Below, piece by piece: positions 1 through 11,174 of a stretch of DNA of 64,000 bases (its first letter is position 1; each line of letters opens with the position of its first letter). Origin of the DNA: Psococerastis gibbosa. Its lineage: Eukaryota; Arthropoda; Insecta; Psocodea; Psocidae. The notes under the pieces are model-generated. The model saw only the letters and a list, made by a program, of their open reading frames with translations, was not told where the DNA came from and did not search any database. Both the position numbers and the translations under genes were made by a program. The stretch covers positions 18,940,204 through 19,004,203 of the forward strand of contig OZ020492.1 in the NCBI GenBank assembly GCA_963971405.1, read 5' to 3'.

Positions 1-159
1 CAGATAAGGTATACAGATATAAGTTAGCTACTGCTTTTGCTATTTACACGTAAGCATAATGAATTCTCATGTGTGATGGTTGAAATGTTCTAGATATAAC
101 GAAATTTTAGTGTAGGACCCAAAACATTGTTTTTTTTTTTACGATAGGACTGTATTACG
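1..159. other. AT-rich left edge, nothing recognised
   Basis: AT-rich sequence with no open frame, splice-like exon or repeat I recognise. If the cyclin-like gene on the minus strand continues past 1131, its later exons most likely lie beyond this edge. Confidence 0.4.
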
Positions 160-500
160 ATTTGCGGCCAAACTACTCGATGGACTTTTATGAAATTCCG
201 CACGTAACAAATTATTAAACATATTTTTTTATGTCTTAGGCATTCATTTTAACTCCCAAAACCCCCCAAAAAACTACGATTTCTTTCTCAGATGACATCT
301 CTTTAATCCACATAGGTTTGCCTATATTATAGCCCTTATACCTACTTATATTAAAAACCACTAGTTTGCATACTCCTTACTAAAAATATAATAAATAAAT
401 AATAAAACTAAAAAAAATACTGAAAAATGACAAATATTAATAATTCTAACGAACATACTTCATGTATGTTTTAGGTGTTAATATAGTGTCCCGAAAACGA
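160..500 (+). repeat. Family R repeat, degenerate copy
   Basis: Matches the long dispersed family labelled R here, described fully at 14916. The shared phrases are CAAACTACTCG followed by a TTTTATGAAATTC-like block, and later ATGTTTTAGGTGTTAA. The CTGT microsatellite is absent from this copy. Confidence 0.5.
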
Positions 501-569
501 ATCGTTTGCCTTCCTAAGGAAGGTTCTGGTTTCATTGAAGACATAAAAATTAAAAAAAAAAAAAGTGAA

Positions 570-785
570 TACGGTGGGATCCCACGATCTATGCCTTATC
601 GGGCCATTGTATTTACCACTTTCACCGTTTTCAGTTTTTACTCCCTTTGATGCGAACTTGTCGATGAGTATCAAAATATGAAGCGTCAGGTCAAAGCTTA
701 ACTCGGTGGAATCCGTAGTGTAGTGGTAAACACGATGCCCCGGTAAGGAGTAGATCGTGGGTTCGAATCCCGCCGGATTCATTTT
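570..785 (+). repeat. SINE-2 (tRNA-derived), two head copies
   Basis: At about 711-783 there is a tRNA-like head. GAATCCG and CGGATTC could pair as a 7-bp acceptor stem, an A box lies near GTGTAGTGGTAAAC, and a perfect B box GGTTCGAATCC sits in a T arm. The anticodon arm does not fold, so this is a SINE head or tRNA fossil rather than a tRNA gene. An opposite-strand partial copy lies at about 575-640. Other pieces are at 20785, 21027 and 33295. Confidence 0.6.
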
Positions 786-792
786 AGTCTTG

Positions 793-946
793 ATTATAAT
801 AAAAGTTGGCTTGATAAAATATTACACAAAAAAACATAAAAAATAATTTAATTAATTAATTATTTAATTCAATAAAAATAAAAAATGCATTTTATATGCC
901 TATGTTTTTTTGTGTAATATTACATCAAGTCAACTTTTATTATAAT
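793..946. repeat. Inverted-repeat element, 46-bp arms
   Basis: The left arm 793-838 and right arm 901-946 are almost perfect reverse complements, separated by an AT-only spacer of about 60 bp. This has MITE or fold-back form, but no clear target duplication fixes the superfamily. Confidence 0.7.
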
Positions 947-1130
947 GTGTTAGAAATATTACTAAGTTACAAAGGAGACGATTTTACATATTTAGCCTTG
1001 ATACTCTATTACAGGTGGTAAAATAACAATAATGGCCAAGAAATCAGTGGGATCGTTGACATTGAGCTAGGTGTAATGCCTGGCCACTGCATAAAAATGG
1101 CCTTCATAATGATACATATAGTTAACTTAC

Positions 1131-1245
1131 GTCCGATGAAATGACAGGCCCTTATAACATGGCAATGGGGTGGCTTAATGTTGAAATCAAACTCCAGCGT
1201 AGTTTGCAAGGCGCTGATCGAGTCTTTGACACGCAATAGTCGGTT
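1131..1245 (-). CDS. Cyclin T-like gene, exon 4 (partial gene)
   Basis: Fourth recognised exon of the cyclin T-like gene that begins at 11535. It follows a TTTTCAG acceptor and ends at a GTAAGTTA donor. It opens in phase 0, matching the previous exon, and leaves one base of the next codon. The 38 codons include a segment ALQTTLEFDFNIKPPHCHVI. That corresponds to the last helix of the first cyclin box and the linker of cyclin T, where the family has ILQTLGFE, DHPH and VVK. The second cyclin box is not seen and probably lies beyond the left edge. Confidence 0.72.
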
Positions 1246-2263
1246 CTGAAAATATATACTGTAAAGTTAAAAACTTGTTAATTTGAGGTTAAAAAGTCGA
1301 AGGGGCAACCTCTTCGTTAAACGAAAATAGTGAATAAAGAAAAATCTGGGCTTGGCGGGATTCGTTTTTGTATAGTAAGAGTACCTTGCTTACTCTTGCA
1401 GAGTGCCCCCATGCCAGAATATCATAATTTATATGGGTATGAAACAGACCATGGTAGGCCATCAAAAGATACTGCTCCGACACCAGTCTACAGAACTTAC
1501 GTAGCAGGAAAGCAACTTTAGCAAGTTTATTAAATCTGTTATTGACAAAAGATGGGAAAGTTCTATAACATTCCGCCTTTCCTCTGTCTACCCCAAAAAG
1601 ACAAGGAAATTACTACTTGGCAGATTTCATAGCACAATTTAAACTAGACAATTGTGACGTACCGTTGTTAAATGACTAAGACAAGAGTATCATATCTTGA
1701 AGTTGGATTGAGCTGAGATGTGTCGCGAAAAAGGTAAGTAAATATTAAATTTAAAATACTGTCTAAAAGTTTCTTCGATTCTTGGCTGGCGCTGGACGGC
1801 CATATTGGTATTTTCAATTTTGTTGTCAAAATGTCAAAAAAGGTATTTTACTACATAATCCAAGTTTATTGTTATAATAATCATTGGTTTACATGGATTT
1901 CTACCACGGCACCTAGCCCACGCTGAACAAACGTCATCACTTTTGGTCACGTGACAAAAAGGGTTATTATGGCAAGAAGTGGTTGACTCCATTGCGTTCA
2001 ATGCGATTTAGACGTATTTCATTGCCTGTTATTTAATCTATTTACCCATTTATTGAGTTTTTCTTTGGTTTGACATAATTGTCATATCTTGCTCTGCTTA
2101 TAAATGCACTAATAGGTTCAAGATATGTCGAGAAACGGGGGAAAATATTACTTTTTACTAGTAAGTGTTCCCATGGTTTGGTCATTAGTTGAGGCAACAT
2201 TTATGGGTTTATTTCAGTTTTCTTAATCATAATGTTAACAAATTGCACACTTTCAATTGTCCT
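1246..2263. other. Intron of the cyclin-like gene, unique-looking
   Basis: Intronic sequence with short open frames only. I see no repeat that recurs elsewhere and no second strand gene here. Confidence 0.4.
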
Positions 2264-2554
2264 TAAGGCCGTAGCAAAGGGGGGGATCATTGGCGGTCCC
2301 CCCCCCCCCCCCCCCGAGAGAAATAGCATTATTCTAGTTAGAATGGACTTTTGAAGGAAATTAAGAGAAATAATTACTCAAGTAAGGGAAACGCGATATT
2401 TTTTGGGCCCCCCCCCCTCTGAAACCGTCCCTGCCCCGAAATGAAATGGCTTGACACTAGATAGGATCGGATTTTGAGAGGAAACATAAAAACCACTATG
2501 TAATACCCAATGAAATTCCCCCCCCCCCCCGAAAAAATCCTGGCTACGGCCTTG
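2264..2554. mobile_element. hAT-type MITE with perfect 8-bp TSD
   Basis: Flanked on both sides by ATTGTCCT (2256-2263 and 2555-2562). The ends are TAAGGCCGTAGC and GCTACGGCCTTG, an inverted pair with one change. No coding capacity; long C runs occur inside. The 8-bp duplication and short G+C-rich ends point to a hAT-mobilised MITE. Another copy lies at 27072. Confidence 0.88.
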
Positions 2555-2578
2555 ATTGTCCTGCATAATTTTAATACT

Positions 2579-2579
2579 A

Positions 2580-2630
<51 letters not shown>
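2579..2630. repeat. (ATT)n microsatellite
   Basis: About 17 uninterrupted ATT units, directly after the MITE's target duplication and a short AT-rich spacer. Confidence 0.95.
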
Positions 2631-2631
<1 letters not shown>

Positions 2632-3074
2632 GCTGGGGGTACCGACTGGGGAAAAAAAAGAAAAAAAAATTATTATTATTGTTTCAACCTCAAGGCATTT
2701 TTTAGTTAGTCAAGTTTAAAATTCTTTTAGGAAGCTGAAAATTCCTGCAGCCTAAGTAGGCCTAGTCCTGCAGAACCTAAGCTAAGTTTTGATAGTGAAT
2801 AAAAATAGCGAAACACTATAAGGCAAATTTACAGAGGAAAAAAGTGTTTTTATTTCCCATTTGGGCGAATTTCGTGGCTTTCTTGCAAATCACACGTACT
2901 GCAAAATGTCTAGAAATTATTAGGCTTATTGATATTGACATCTCTAAATCAACAGCATTGGCCTACTACACTGCAATATTTTTTCATCGATGATAGCACA
3001 CAGAATATTCACATCGTGTAAGCATAATAAGTAGGCTATGAGATTTAAAAATTCGAATGCAGGTGTGGGTGGAT

Positions 3075-3498
3075 CAGGGACGGATCCAGCTCATGGGGGG
3101 GGGGGGTAGCTGTGGGTCAAAATAGGAAAAACCTATGTAGTATCGATTAAATCAGGGCGTTATAAAAATTAACTTATAAAATAGATTTACTGAATTTTTT
3201 TTTGGGATATCCGCCCCCTGTCTCCAACCATGGGGTGGATCCAGGGGGTGGGAACCTGCCTCCCTGTATCCGGCCATGGGGTCTAGCCAGAGTGACTACT
3301 TATTCCTTTTATATTCTGCTTATTCTAGTTGAAGTGTAGTCAAGGACAGATGAAGGGGGGAGCTGCCCCCAAAATCTTATAAGCTTACATGTTGCCTAAC
3401 TTATTACGTTGTAATGTAAAGGATACTACATATGTTTATTATATGTAGAGCCAAATTACCTCTTAGCCCCCCCCCCCAATGGGCTGGATCTACTCCTG
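3075..3498. mobile_element. hAT-like MITE (CAGGGACGGATCCAGC family)
   Basis: The ends are CAGGGACGGATCCAGC and GCTGGATCTACTCCTG, an imperfect inverted pair. Flanking octamers match poorly, so the insertion is old or the boundary is off by a base. The interior repeats the same end motifs near 3190-3300, suggesting a nested or tandem copy. G runs follow the left end and C runs precede the right end. Confidence 0.6.
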
Positions 3499-3934
3499 GT
3501 ATAGGTAGGAGCCTAAATTTAGGAAGTTGAACACTTCAAATTTAGTCCCAATGCAATTGAATAGACGAACATGGTTAGATTGGACTAAATAGTTTGACTA
3601 TCTTCTGTTAAATTGCTGCTTGACACAATTTTTCTTAGTAACATATTCCTAGCTAAACATTAATAAATCTTCATAAATGCCGGTGTGTGACCATAGAATA
3701 TTGTTCTATAATAAATAAAAAATATTACAAAAGCAGAAAATGTCAATTAATCGTATTAAAAAAATTATTGAAATACATCAAATTTACACATAAGTGTGTG
3801 TATATGGCATGGAACGCTTCTGCCATAATATCCAAGATATCAGGTTTTGTCCGTTGCCGACAGCCCTAGCGCTTCTGGTGTATTTCCAGTGTATATATAT
3901 ATACATAGTTCTGGTTATAATGCATGTCAATATT

Positions 3935-4438
3935 AGGGGTCTTCACAGTGTTCGTGTTATCGAGTTATACCTAGTTAAGTGTGTTATATCAAGCTAAGTT
4001 AACACACCGATAACCTGATAACCAGCTAACCAGCGTGGTATCCTAAACCCACTTCCAAGTTGGTTAACGTGTTATTTACCTTGCTATAGCTCATGCTTGA
4101 CTGCCGCCATCTTTGTTTTTGTCGATTGATTTGAAACACGCGTTTAAAATGTTGTAGTATTTAAATTTATTTGTATAATCTATTATCACAAGCAATTACC
4201 GTAAATACTTAAAATTATAATAACCAAAATGAACAAAAAATAGAAACAAATGTGGCACTAGAATAGAGTTCTGCCACTTTCTTTAAACCCGTGCCACGAA
4301 CGTCTGACTACTACCACGTTGTTTACTCTGTCGATATAGCATGATAACTCACTCCCGAGGTCCACTCACGATTGTGTGTTAACTTGAATAGCACATCTAA
4401 CTCGGTAACTCGATAACACGAACACTGTGAAGACCCCT
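3935..4438. mobile_element. Non-coding DNA transposon, 33-bp TIRs
   Basis: Perfect or near-perfect 33-bp inverted ends (3935-3967 and 4406-4438), beginning AGGGGTCTTCACAGTG. The flanks share ATT on both sides, possibly a 3-bp target duplication. There is no transposase frame inside the roughly 500 bp. The superfamily is unclear; a PIF/Harbinger-like origin would fit a 3-bp duplication. Confidence 0.75.
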
Positions 4439-4679
4439 ATTGTGAGCCATATAATATTTGTATTATAAATCTCAATTTGAAATTGTTAAATATTTATTTT
4501 CTTAAATTTTGTTTATCTATTATTAAACTTTGTTAAAAAAGAGAGTAGTCATTAATAATTTTATTCACTTGAAGACCGTTCATTGACTATGTCTTGGCGG
4601 GGAAAGGCGTCTCGAAAGAACGCTTACTTTAGCTTACCTTTAGAAACAAAATAATGGATATTTATGATATTTAAGATTT

Positions 4680-4993
4680 GGCTCATTTAAGTTGTAGAAG
4701 ACTACCTACTTCATGGATCATATAGTGTAGCCTATTTTAAATTTTGTTTTGTAGTTTTTTCATAGTCGGCCCTATCTATTTTACGTGAAATTTTATTGTT
4801 ATATCATTATTTTATAATAGGGTAGCCTATTTTAAATTTTGGCTTTGTAGTTTTTTCATAGTTTCTATTTTACGTGAAATTTTGTTGTTTTTAAATTATT
4901 ATAATTTTAATGAAAAAGCTTAGGTACCAAAAATTAAAAATGCCCTATTATATGATGCATGAAGTAGTCTTCTACAACTTCATTGAGTGAGCC
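4680..4993. mobile_element. MITE with about 33-bp TIRs and internal duplication
   Basis: The left end GGCTCATTTAAGTTGTAGAA and the right end (reverse complement) pair over about 33 bp with an indel. Inside, a block starting GTAGCCTATTTTAAATTTTG occurs twice in direct orientation. AGATTT and AGATCT flank it. Confidence 0.7.
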
Positions 4994-5271
4994 AGATCTT
5001 TAATAACTTTCTCAGTTAATAAAAAAAACATAAGAAGTATTAAATTTCGTTCTGCCAATTTCCTACGAGACGTGACGTACACTCTTAATTGTTGCGATGA
5101 AGGTGTAAATTTAATAATGTCCTTTTCCTTAACCTTTTCCAAATTTTATTTAATAGGAAAACGGTGTACCTACCGTAAGTAGGTTTTATAACTCTTAAAT
5201 ATGTTTCAGCTCAGTAACTATTCTATTCTTTTTATAACTATCCCATCGATTTTCTGACATAAATGGTACTG

Positions 5272-5420
5272 TGTACTGAATGAATTCCTCACCGTTGGAA
5301 CACTGGTTCACGCCTCGATGTCAACCCACACCGACTACAAGCGCAAGTAGACATGCTTACCACTAGCATTGTAATAAGGGTTAGCTCGACTTAACCGAGT
5401 ATGAGAACGAGTCATAAAAA
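5272..5420 (-). repeat. Family E repeat, partial
   Basis: Matches on the minus strand the 5' part of dispersed family E (best copies at 45885 and 62735). The matching features are a gene-flank-like GGTAAGC block, then GTAGTCGGTGTGG and GTTGACATCGA. Confidence 0.55.
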
Positions 5421-5461
5421 CCCCTAAAATAAATAAATACATACTGGAGTACGGTACTTAC

Positions 5462-5670
5462 TTCGTCATTCTTCACTTCAGGGTGCCAATCCCAGGCTTT
5501 GATTTCACCCAAAAACTCGATGGTCTTTGTAACCAACTCGTCGATGAGAACGGGTTTTTTTTCGTTGTACATGGCGGCCACAGCTACTGCTGCCATGGCT
5601 ACGTCAGCTTGCTCGAACTTTATGAATGAGTGGGAGACGTAGAACCTTTGCATATAATAGATCGCGATGA
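5462..5670 (-). CDS. Cyclin T-like gene, exon 3 (core of first cyclin box)
   Basis: The acceptor ACGACAG precedes the exon and a GTAAGTAC donor follows it. The exon holds two bases that complete the codon left by the 14-nt exon at 11175, then 69 codons. The segment IAIYYMQRFYVSHSFIKF lines up with cyclin T IVYMHRFYM-SFTRF, the MRAIL-helix region of the cyclin box. It continues with AMAAVAVAAMYNEKKP, where the family has PAALFLAAKVEEQP. The family-invariant K-V-E-E is thus changed to M-Y-N-E. Exon end phase 0 fits the next exon. The frame has no stop, so it looks like a functional but divergent paralogue. Confidence 0.78.
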
Positions 5671-5699
5671 CTGTCGTCTGATAGTCACTGAATTAAGGA

Positions 5700-6726
5700 A
5701 TGGATTAAGGAAAAAGTCATTTCTAAAACTATAATAGAAAAATCAATGTAGGCCAGCTATTATTTTGATTTTATTTCAACTTCAATGCACATTCTCTCCC
5801 TCTTACTGCCATTCTGCCCTAACTCAAGAACAAAACATAAGTTCGGGATTTTTTAATTTTTTAAAAGGTTTAAATATTAAATAAATGTATCCGATTGACC
5901 TCTGCTGTTGTCTCAGCAAGCAACCTAATACTTTTGTCACTAGATACTAGTCTCACACAAATACAAGCCGTGCAGGATTTAGAGGTGTGGGAGTCTAGCG
6001 GGCAGAATCATGTAGAATCTTATGGGGGCCTGTTCATTTAGTAAGTTAAGCCGATCCATAAGGATTTGTTTTGGAGGGGGGGGGGGGGCGGCTGTCGCAA
6101 GTCTATGCCTATCTAGTGTAAAATTTTGTATTGAGAACTCATGAAATTGTATCTAGTGTTATTTAGAAGTTATGTATGATATTATTATATGAGAGCCTAG
6201 ACACGTTAAAAGTTAATTACACTGAATGGATTCAGTGCCGGACTTTGATGTTGACATAGGCAGATAACAGTAGTAAAGTTTAGGTTTTACCAAGTTGACA
6301 TAAGAAGGTTCAATGATATTACTGCATGTGGGGGGGGGGGGAGGGGGGGGGGTTAGGGAAGGGGTCGCTCCGAAAAAAATGTTTGAAAAAATAGGCGCGA
6401 AATATAGTGGCATTTTACGCACTTTAACACCAGCAACGTTTAGAACTAACACTACTAGATTAAAGACTTTTTAATATTACTGGTACTCGATTTATTTAAT
6501 TCTCAATTGATAATTTTTACCCAGTTATTCTCCCCTTGGCTACGCCTGGGACCAATCCACCCCCTTGAAAATTAAAGCCTATGTATGCTTCATATAACGT
6601 TGTTGGTTACATTCGTGCATATAGATCGAATTTGAACCAACTTAAATAAGACTAGCCTAGGCCATGAAATATGTTAATATGAAATAAATAAGAATAAGTT
6701 CCTCTTCCTTCATCAATGTAATTTTT
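5700..6726. other. Cyclin-like intron: repeats and G/C runs
   Basis: Part of the 5.5 kb intron between exons 2 and 3. It holds a fragment of SINE-4 near 5880-5960 and G runs at about 6077 and 6331-6351. A block at 6360-6430 resembles the interior of the MITE at 25737 (it contains TTTTACGCA). I could not pair ends for a complete element. Confidence 0.4.
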
Positions 6727-6733
6727 TTAAATT

Positions 6734-6782
6734 TCTTCTTCTTCTTCTTCTTCTTCTCCTTTTCCCTCCTCCTCCTCTTCCC
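6734..6782. repeat. (TTC)n / (CCT)n pyrimidine tract
   Basis: Perfect TTC repeats followed by CCTCCT units; on the minus strand this reads as a run of Glu codons. Confidence 0.9.
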
Positions 6783-6947
6783 TCTTAGTGCCGCGTGCGT
6801 CCGCCTCCGCGTCCGCAGCGCAGGGGGTCATCCCGTACTCATTTCTTGAACTCGCCTCAGTCGGATGATAGCGCCTCCCCCTAATTTTATTTCTCCTTTT
6901 TAAAATGTTTTGTGTGGGCATTTGTTTTGTGGGTGCTTACGGCTTAC

Positions 6948-7316
6948 ATAGGTAAATCCACCACTGAGTAGTGAGTACGAACCACGTTGCCACAGAAGCC
7001 GATACATTGGAACGCCTTGAAGCTAAAGAGTGCACGTTCAAGACCATCCTCTTCTTCTTCGTCAGCATCCCCTTCAACATGACCATCATCATCTTCTTCA
7101 TCATCACCATCCTCTTCTTCATTACCATTCTTTTCTTCTTCGTCAGCACCCCCTTCTTCATGACCATCCTCTTTTTATTTGTCAGCATTCTCTTCTTCTT
7201 GACCATCCTCTTCTTCTTCGCCTGCATCCCCCTCTTCATGAGCATTATCTTCTTCTTCATCAGCCTCTCCTTGTACATGAGCATCCTCTTCAAATTCCAC
7301 TGGCTCAGCCGGCTCT
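6948..7316 (-). other. Acidic-repeat frame, possible decayed exon
   Basis: On the minus strand one frame reads as runs of Glu and Asp in a repeating unit of the form EEEDG-HEEGDADEEE, broken by one stop near 7155. It then reads into non-repetitive residues ending DLPM and a stop at 6948. The unit recurs every 36-48 bases. It may be an eroded acidic-repeat protein exon or simply an expanded TTC/CAT microsatellite. No start codon or convincing splice pair defines a gene. Confidence 0.3.
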
Positions 7317-7736
7317 TCAATACTTTTCCCAGTTTTTTATAAGTTTCATGAGCACTATGCGGAATGATTCGTTTTTCAGCTTTTTTGATGATTAGTCCGT
7401 TTTACTGTTTAGTGTGAGTATTTGACAAGGTTTGGAATGAGATCCACGTTTTCTGTTATTGTGGAAAGTCGAAGGAACTGTACAACATGGAGTTTGAAAA
7501 TTTTATTTTGGTGCTAATCTTGCTGCAAACCAATTTTTACAATATCTAGGTACATATTGGATTATTGTTTTCATAATATTTAGATGTCCCTTAGTTTGAA
7601 AAAAAAAATGAAAGTTTTACATTTAAATGCGATTTATTGATTATTTCGAAAAACTAAAACAGGACTTTTGGAAAACCATTTTTTAGGTACTCAATATTTA
7701 AAAAAAAGTTTTTTTATGTATCCCTTACTTCAAAGT

Positions 7737-7922
7737 CAGGACCTGTAGAGTAGTGGTACAGACTCCTACTCGTCGTTGGTTCGAGTCCCACACTGGCTAC
7801 ATTTTCTGGCCATGCTTCGGAAGGCATGTAAAGCAGGCGGTCCCGGGTCATCCTAGTTGAGTGTAAGAGAGGGCGTTATAGCCCTAACTCCGCTAGGTTA
7901 GCTTAGTAATAGGACAACAAAA
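7737..7922 (+). repeat. SINE-1 (tRNA-derived), copy 1
   Basis: Defines family SINE-1. The head GTAGAGTAGTGGTA is A-box-like and GGTTCGAGTCC is a canonical B box; full copies carry TTTCACCCGAAAGG, like a tRNA-Glu anticodon arm. The body contains GCCATGCTTCGG and AAAGCAGGCGGTCCCGGG. The 3' end is TAGCCCTAACTCCGCTAGG, then TTAGTAATAGAACAAAA and an AT-rich tail. The anticodon-arm region is shortened in this copy. Confidence 0.85.
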
Positions 7923-7929
7923 AGTCAAG

Positions 7930-8230
7930 ATTTATTTATAAAAAAAAACACTTTCTTTCCCTCTTTCCGCCTTCCTGCATCCGCCTCTTGCTTCCGTTGA
8001 GTTATTGACAAGCATGGGTATCCCCTTATGCATTCCTCGCATGTACGCTAGTCGCACGCAACGAAAAATTTGGTGCGCTCGATCTTCGCGCTTGCGCAAA
8101 TCGCTTGTAATCCATTCGTCGGATTTGGTTCGGCCATTTCGTCGGCCATGGTAATAGCTATCGTCGATTGAGCCGACCCTTAACCCTTTGAATGAAGTCA
8201 TAGCGGGCATGGCCAAATTTCAATATTCCA
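7930..8230 (-). other. Unrecognised GC-richer open frame
   Basis: A 94-codon minus-strand frame starting at 8216 stands out by its CpG content. Its residues include DEWITSDLRKREDRAHQIF. I do not recognise it, and no splice signals or start context decide whether it is a gene fragment or transposase debris. Confidence 0.2.
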
Positions 8231-8829
8231 AATTCGAAATCAAAACAAAAATACAACAAATATCGAGGTAGGCCTATCTGAAAAAAACAATCCAATTGGT
8301 CCCATAAGATTATCATAATAAACTACTGAAAAGTATAATGCTATATAACAGGGGGTCTCCCCTAAAAAAAGATTAAACATTAGGGAGGAGTGATGTATCA
8401 TTTATAATGTGAGGTACGTGTTGCAGGATAATGAGTCAGCTGGGAACTAAACTAAAAATAATATGTAAATATATAATTATAGGCTACGCTACTGCAAATT
8501 TGACCAAATTCATGATTTAACATATTTTTTAATTTATTTTCCTGATTTACTTGAGATTCAAATCCCTTTGGAAACTATTGTATGATTTTATAACGTAGTA
8601 AAAGGGGAATGAGTTGCAAGTGATTTGTTAATTATTGTAAGTGCCTGGCATGCGCACTGCGCACTTCCATGTCTATACTGTGTACATAACAGTTCAGGCT
8701 CATATTTGCGACACAAAATTAAAGGCCTTAAATACAGATGTAACTATGGATATAGTGAAGACGGCAATCCTCATATATTAACGTTCTTAGAATAAAAGAA
8801 AAAAATATCAATTATTGCCACGTAATGTA

Positions 8830-9035
8830 ACAGCAAAGGCTTTCACGGTCGGCGTCGAATGAAGAACCAGTAGAATCCGAGTCGCTGATGAGCCTCCGAG
8901 ATTCAATCTTAGAAGCCACGCAGTTCCACTGAAGATGTCGACCGCAGATGTTGACGAAACCCTTTGGAAGTTCGCTCTCATTTCGACCACGGTCCATCAG
9001 CCCGGATTCTAATGGTCCTTCAATTATTGCCACCA
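8830..9035 (+). repeat. HH-family fold-back repeat, hammerhead-like motif 8922-8972
   Basis: Defines family HH. On the plus strand, TTCCA is followed by CTGAAGAT, a GTCGAC/GTTGAC stem closed by CGCAGAT, GAAAC, and then TGGAA, which pairs back to TTCCA. That is the order of a type I hammerhead ribozyme (stem I, CUGANGA, stem II, GAAA, a tiny stem III, cleavage triplet, stem I). An outer block CACGGTCGG-like to the left and CCACGGTCC to the right form the inverted arms. Confidence 0.6.
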
Positions 9036-9044
9036 TTTAAATAA

Positions 9045-9290
9045 GAAGGGATGGGCATATTCTGAGACATGAAGGACTCCTCTAAAACATCATCGAGGGT
9101 ATAAACGAAGGTACCAATCCAGGAGGACAACGGAGGAAGGAGTACCTGGATGACATCAAGAAGGACATAGGATGCGACTCCTACCCTGCACTAAAAATAA
9201 CCGCACAAGATAGACAAGAGGGGAGAAGGAGACTTAAACATTTGCTGCAAACCAATCGATAGATCGAAACTCCAGAACTGGGTTGTTAAT
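9045..9290 (+). mobile_element. LINE 3' tail (reverse transcriptase C-terminus)
   Basis: The conceptual frame gives GHILRHEGLL, NIIEG, NEGTNPGGQRRKEYLDDI and LLQTNR, the conserved C-terminal end of a non-LTR reverse transcriptase. It has an in-frame stop and is 5' truncated. The same family lies inverted at 42690-43140. A (AAAT)n tail follows at 9363-9385. Confidence 0.75.
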
Positions 9291-9388
9291 AATCAAAACT
9301 ATGAATTTTCCAAGGCCTTTAGGCAATTATTTAATGAATTTGTGATATGTTGACCACGGTTCATTAAATAAATAAATAAATAAATACG

Positions 9389-9577
9389 GACTTTTTATTG
9401 TTTCTATTACTTAGCCAACCTAGCGGAGTTAGGGAGTTAAAGCCCTCTCTTACACTCAACTAGGAGGCCCAGGCCCGCCTGCTTTACATGCCCTCCGAAG
9501 CATGGCCAGAAAATGCAGCCAGTGTGGGACTAGAACCAACAACCTTCCGGGTGAGAGTCAGAGTCCGTGCCAGTATG
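9389..9577 (-). repeat. SINE-1 copy 2
   Basis: Full-length minus-strand copy with tail to the left and tRNA-like head to the right; the B box reads GGTTCTAGTCC on the minus strand. Confidence 0.85.
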
Positions 9578-10125
9578 TCTTTATTGTGTGATGTGTTAGT
9601 TATAGTGTCTAGTGGCAAACTAACAGAGGCGTATACAACATCGTCTAAAACAGTTTTCCTACACCCGTTGCCCGTAGCAAAAGGAACGTTTTCAAATGGG
9701 CTTTTTCGTTAGATATGCACCTCAACACATGCTTACATTTGAAAATTCTCCCATTTGCAGTATATCAATGCATTATTAAATCAAACCACATAAAATTGTT
9801 AACATAATAACTACAATAACTTGACACACACAGCGCCAGTTCCCACAAAACAAACTACAACAGGAGGGATATATATATATATATTTATACAATATATAAA
9901 TAAATATGTAATTTAATAATTATTATTATTACCGGTATTATAAAATGGAATCATAATTTTTTAATATATTCTATAGCACCAAGAAAATTCGCATGAAAAA
10001 TTTCTTCAAAGACATGTTTTTCAAAATTGAAGTCAGCAAACAGTTTAAATGATAATAGAGTTGTAACTTGTAACTAACAGGAAAGGATTTCCGGTTTGTT
10101 GGCTAACCAATTATCCTTAACAACA

Positions 10126-10957
10126 GAGGAACTTTCATTGATGACGTCACTGCTGCATAACTGGATGACAAGCATGGCGGCCGCCTTCCCAGGGATTCAG
10201 CCCATTGGGGGGGTAGTTGTGAGTCAAAATGAAGAAAACCTATGTAGTATTAATTAAATATTGGGAAGGGGGCAGCTACTCCCCTGCCCCCATGGATTGA
10301 TACAGGGGGGCAGAGGGGTAACTGCCCCCCCCCCCCCGAAATTGAGTAAATCTATTCTTATTTTTTTAAATTTATTCTAAATATTACAAACTTAAAACGA
10401 TTTTAATAATTAATCTATTGTTAGATAATTTATTACCCTCCAATTTAATATTTAATCGATACTACATAATTATGTTTGTTTGGCCCAGAACACCCCCAAA
10501 TGGGCTGGATCCACCCCTGCCTGCCCCCCCCCTCCCCCTGTATCCGTTCATGCGCCTTACGCATATCTTCATAGATTTATATTAACCTAGGTGGGAATAA
10601 GGCAGTTATCAATATGGCCGCCTCAGGCGTCTCTATGCGTATTGCGCATCTGCGGAGGTCAAGTCTACGTCGGCTTGGCTTGGCGGATGCGCAAGAAGAA
10701 AAGTTGCGCTGTACAACTGCGCGCGGGCTCGACTACGCGGAAACTCTATACAAGTAAAAAATGGAATCTGCAAATTTTTGGCGTTATTAGACTGTAAAGT
10801 GTAAACAAAGCATAATATATTGGCATTTTGAAGGAGTAATGGCCGCTCCATAACTAGGTATCAGAACGGGATTTCCACTCGATGCCTATCCTTCTTTCGG
10901 TAGAAGGCGGCCATTTTTAGTAAACAATGCTGCCGTGACGTCATCAATGGTTCTCTT
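10126..10957. mobile_element. Fold-back/TIR element interrupted by a MITE
   Basis: The two ends are inverted copies: CATTGATGACGTCAC at 10136-10150 and its complement at 10935-10949. Similarity extends inward through GGCGGCC for about 55 bp. A hAT-like MITE (10190-10519) sits just inside the left arm. The 10590-10760 interior is CpG-rich with GCGCAT-like blocks. Confidence 0.6.
10190..10519. mobile_element. hAT-like MITE nested in the 10126-10957 element
   Basis: The ends are CAGGGATTCAGCCCATTGG and GCTGGATCCACCCCTG, members of the family at 3075. Flanking octamers match at only about half the positions. C and G homopolymer runs occur inside, as in sister copies. Confidence 0.6.
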
Positions 10958-11174
10958 TTAGGCAATTTATATGAAAATTAGTGACTCTTTGTTTTTTATA
11001 TAAACATACGATACATATTTGGATATAAGTTTACATTTTAAGCTTTGAGAGTATCCTTTATTTTCATGGAGAATCCATTTCAACTATAAAATTTTCTTTG
11101 GCTTTGGCGTACTTAAAATTTGTACTTGAGTTTCTTAAGATATGTTTTTCAGCTAATACTAAATATGTACTTAC

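Noticed and set aside
711-783. tRNA gene
   Set aside because: Acceptor and T arms pair, but the anticodon arm does not fold and the sequence continues as a repeat; treated as a SINE head.
6971-7395. Hydrophobic or His/Leu-rich plus-strand frames
   Set aside because: Products of TTC/CAT/CCT simple repeats; the composition comes from the microsatellite.
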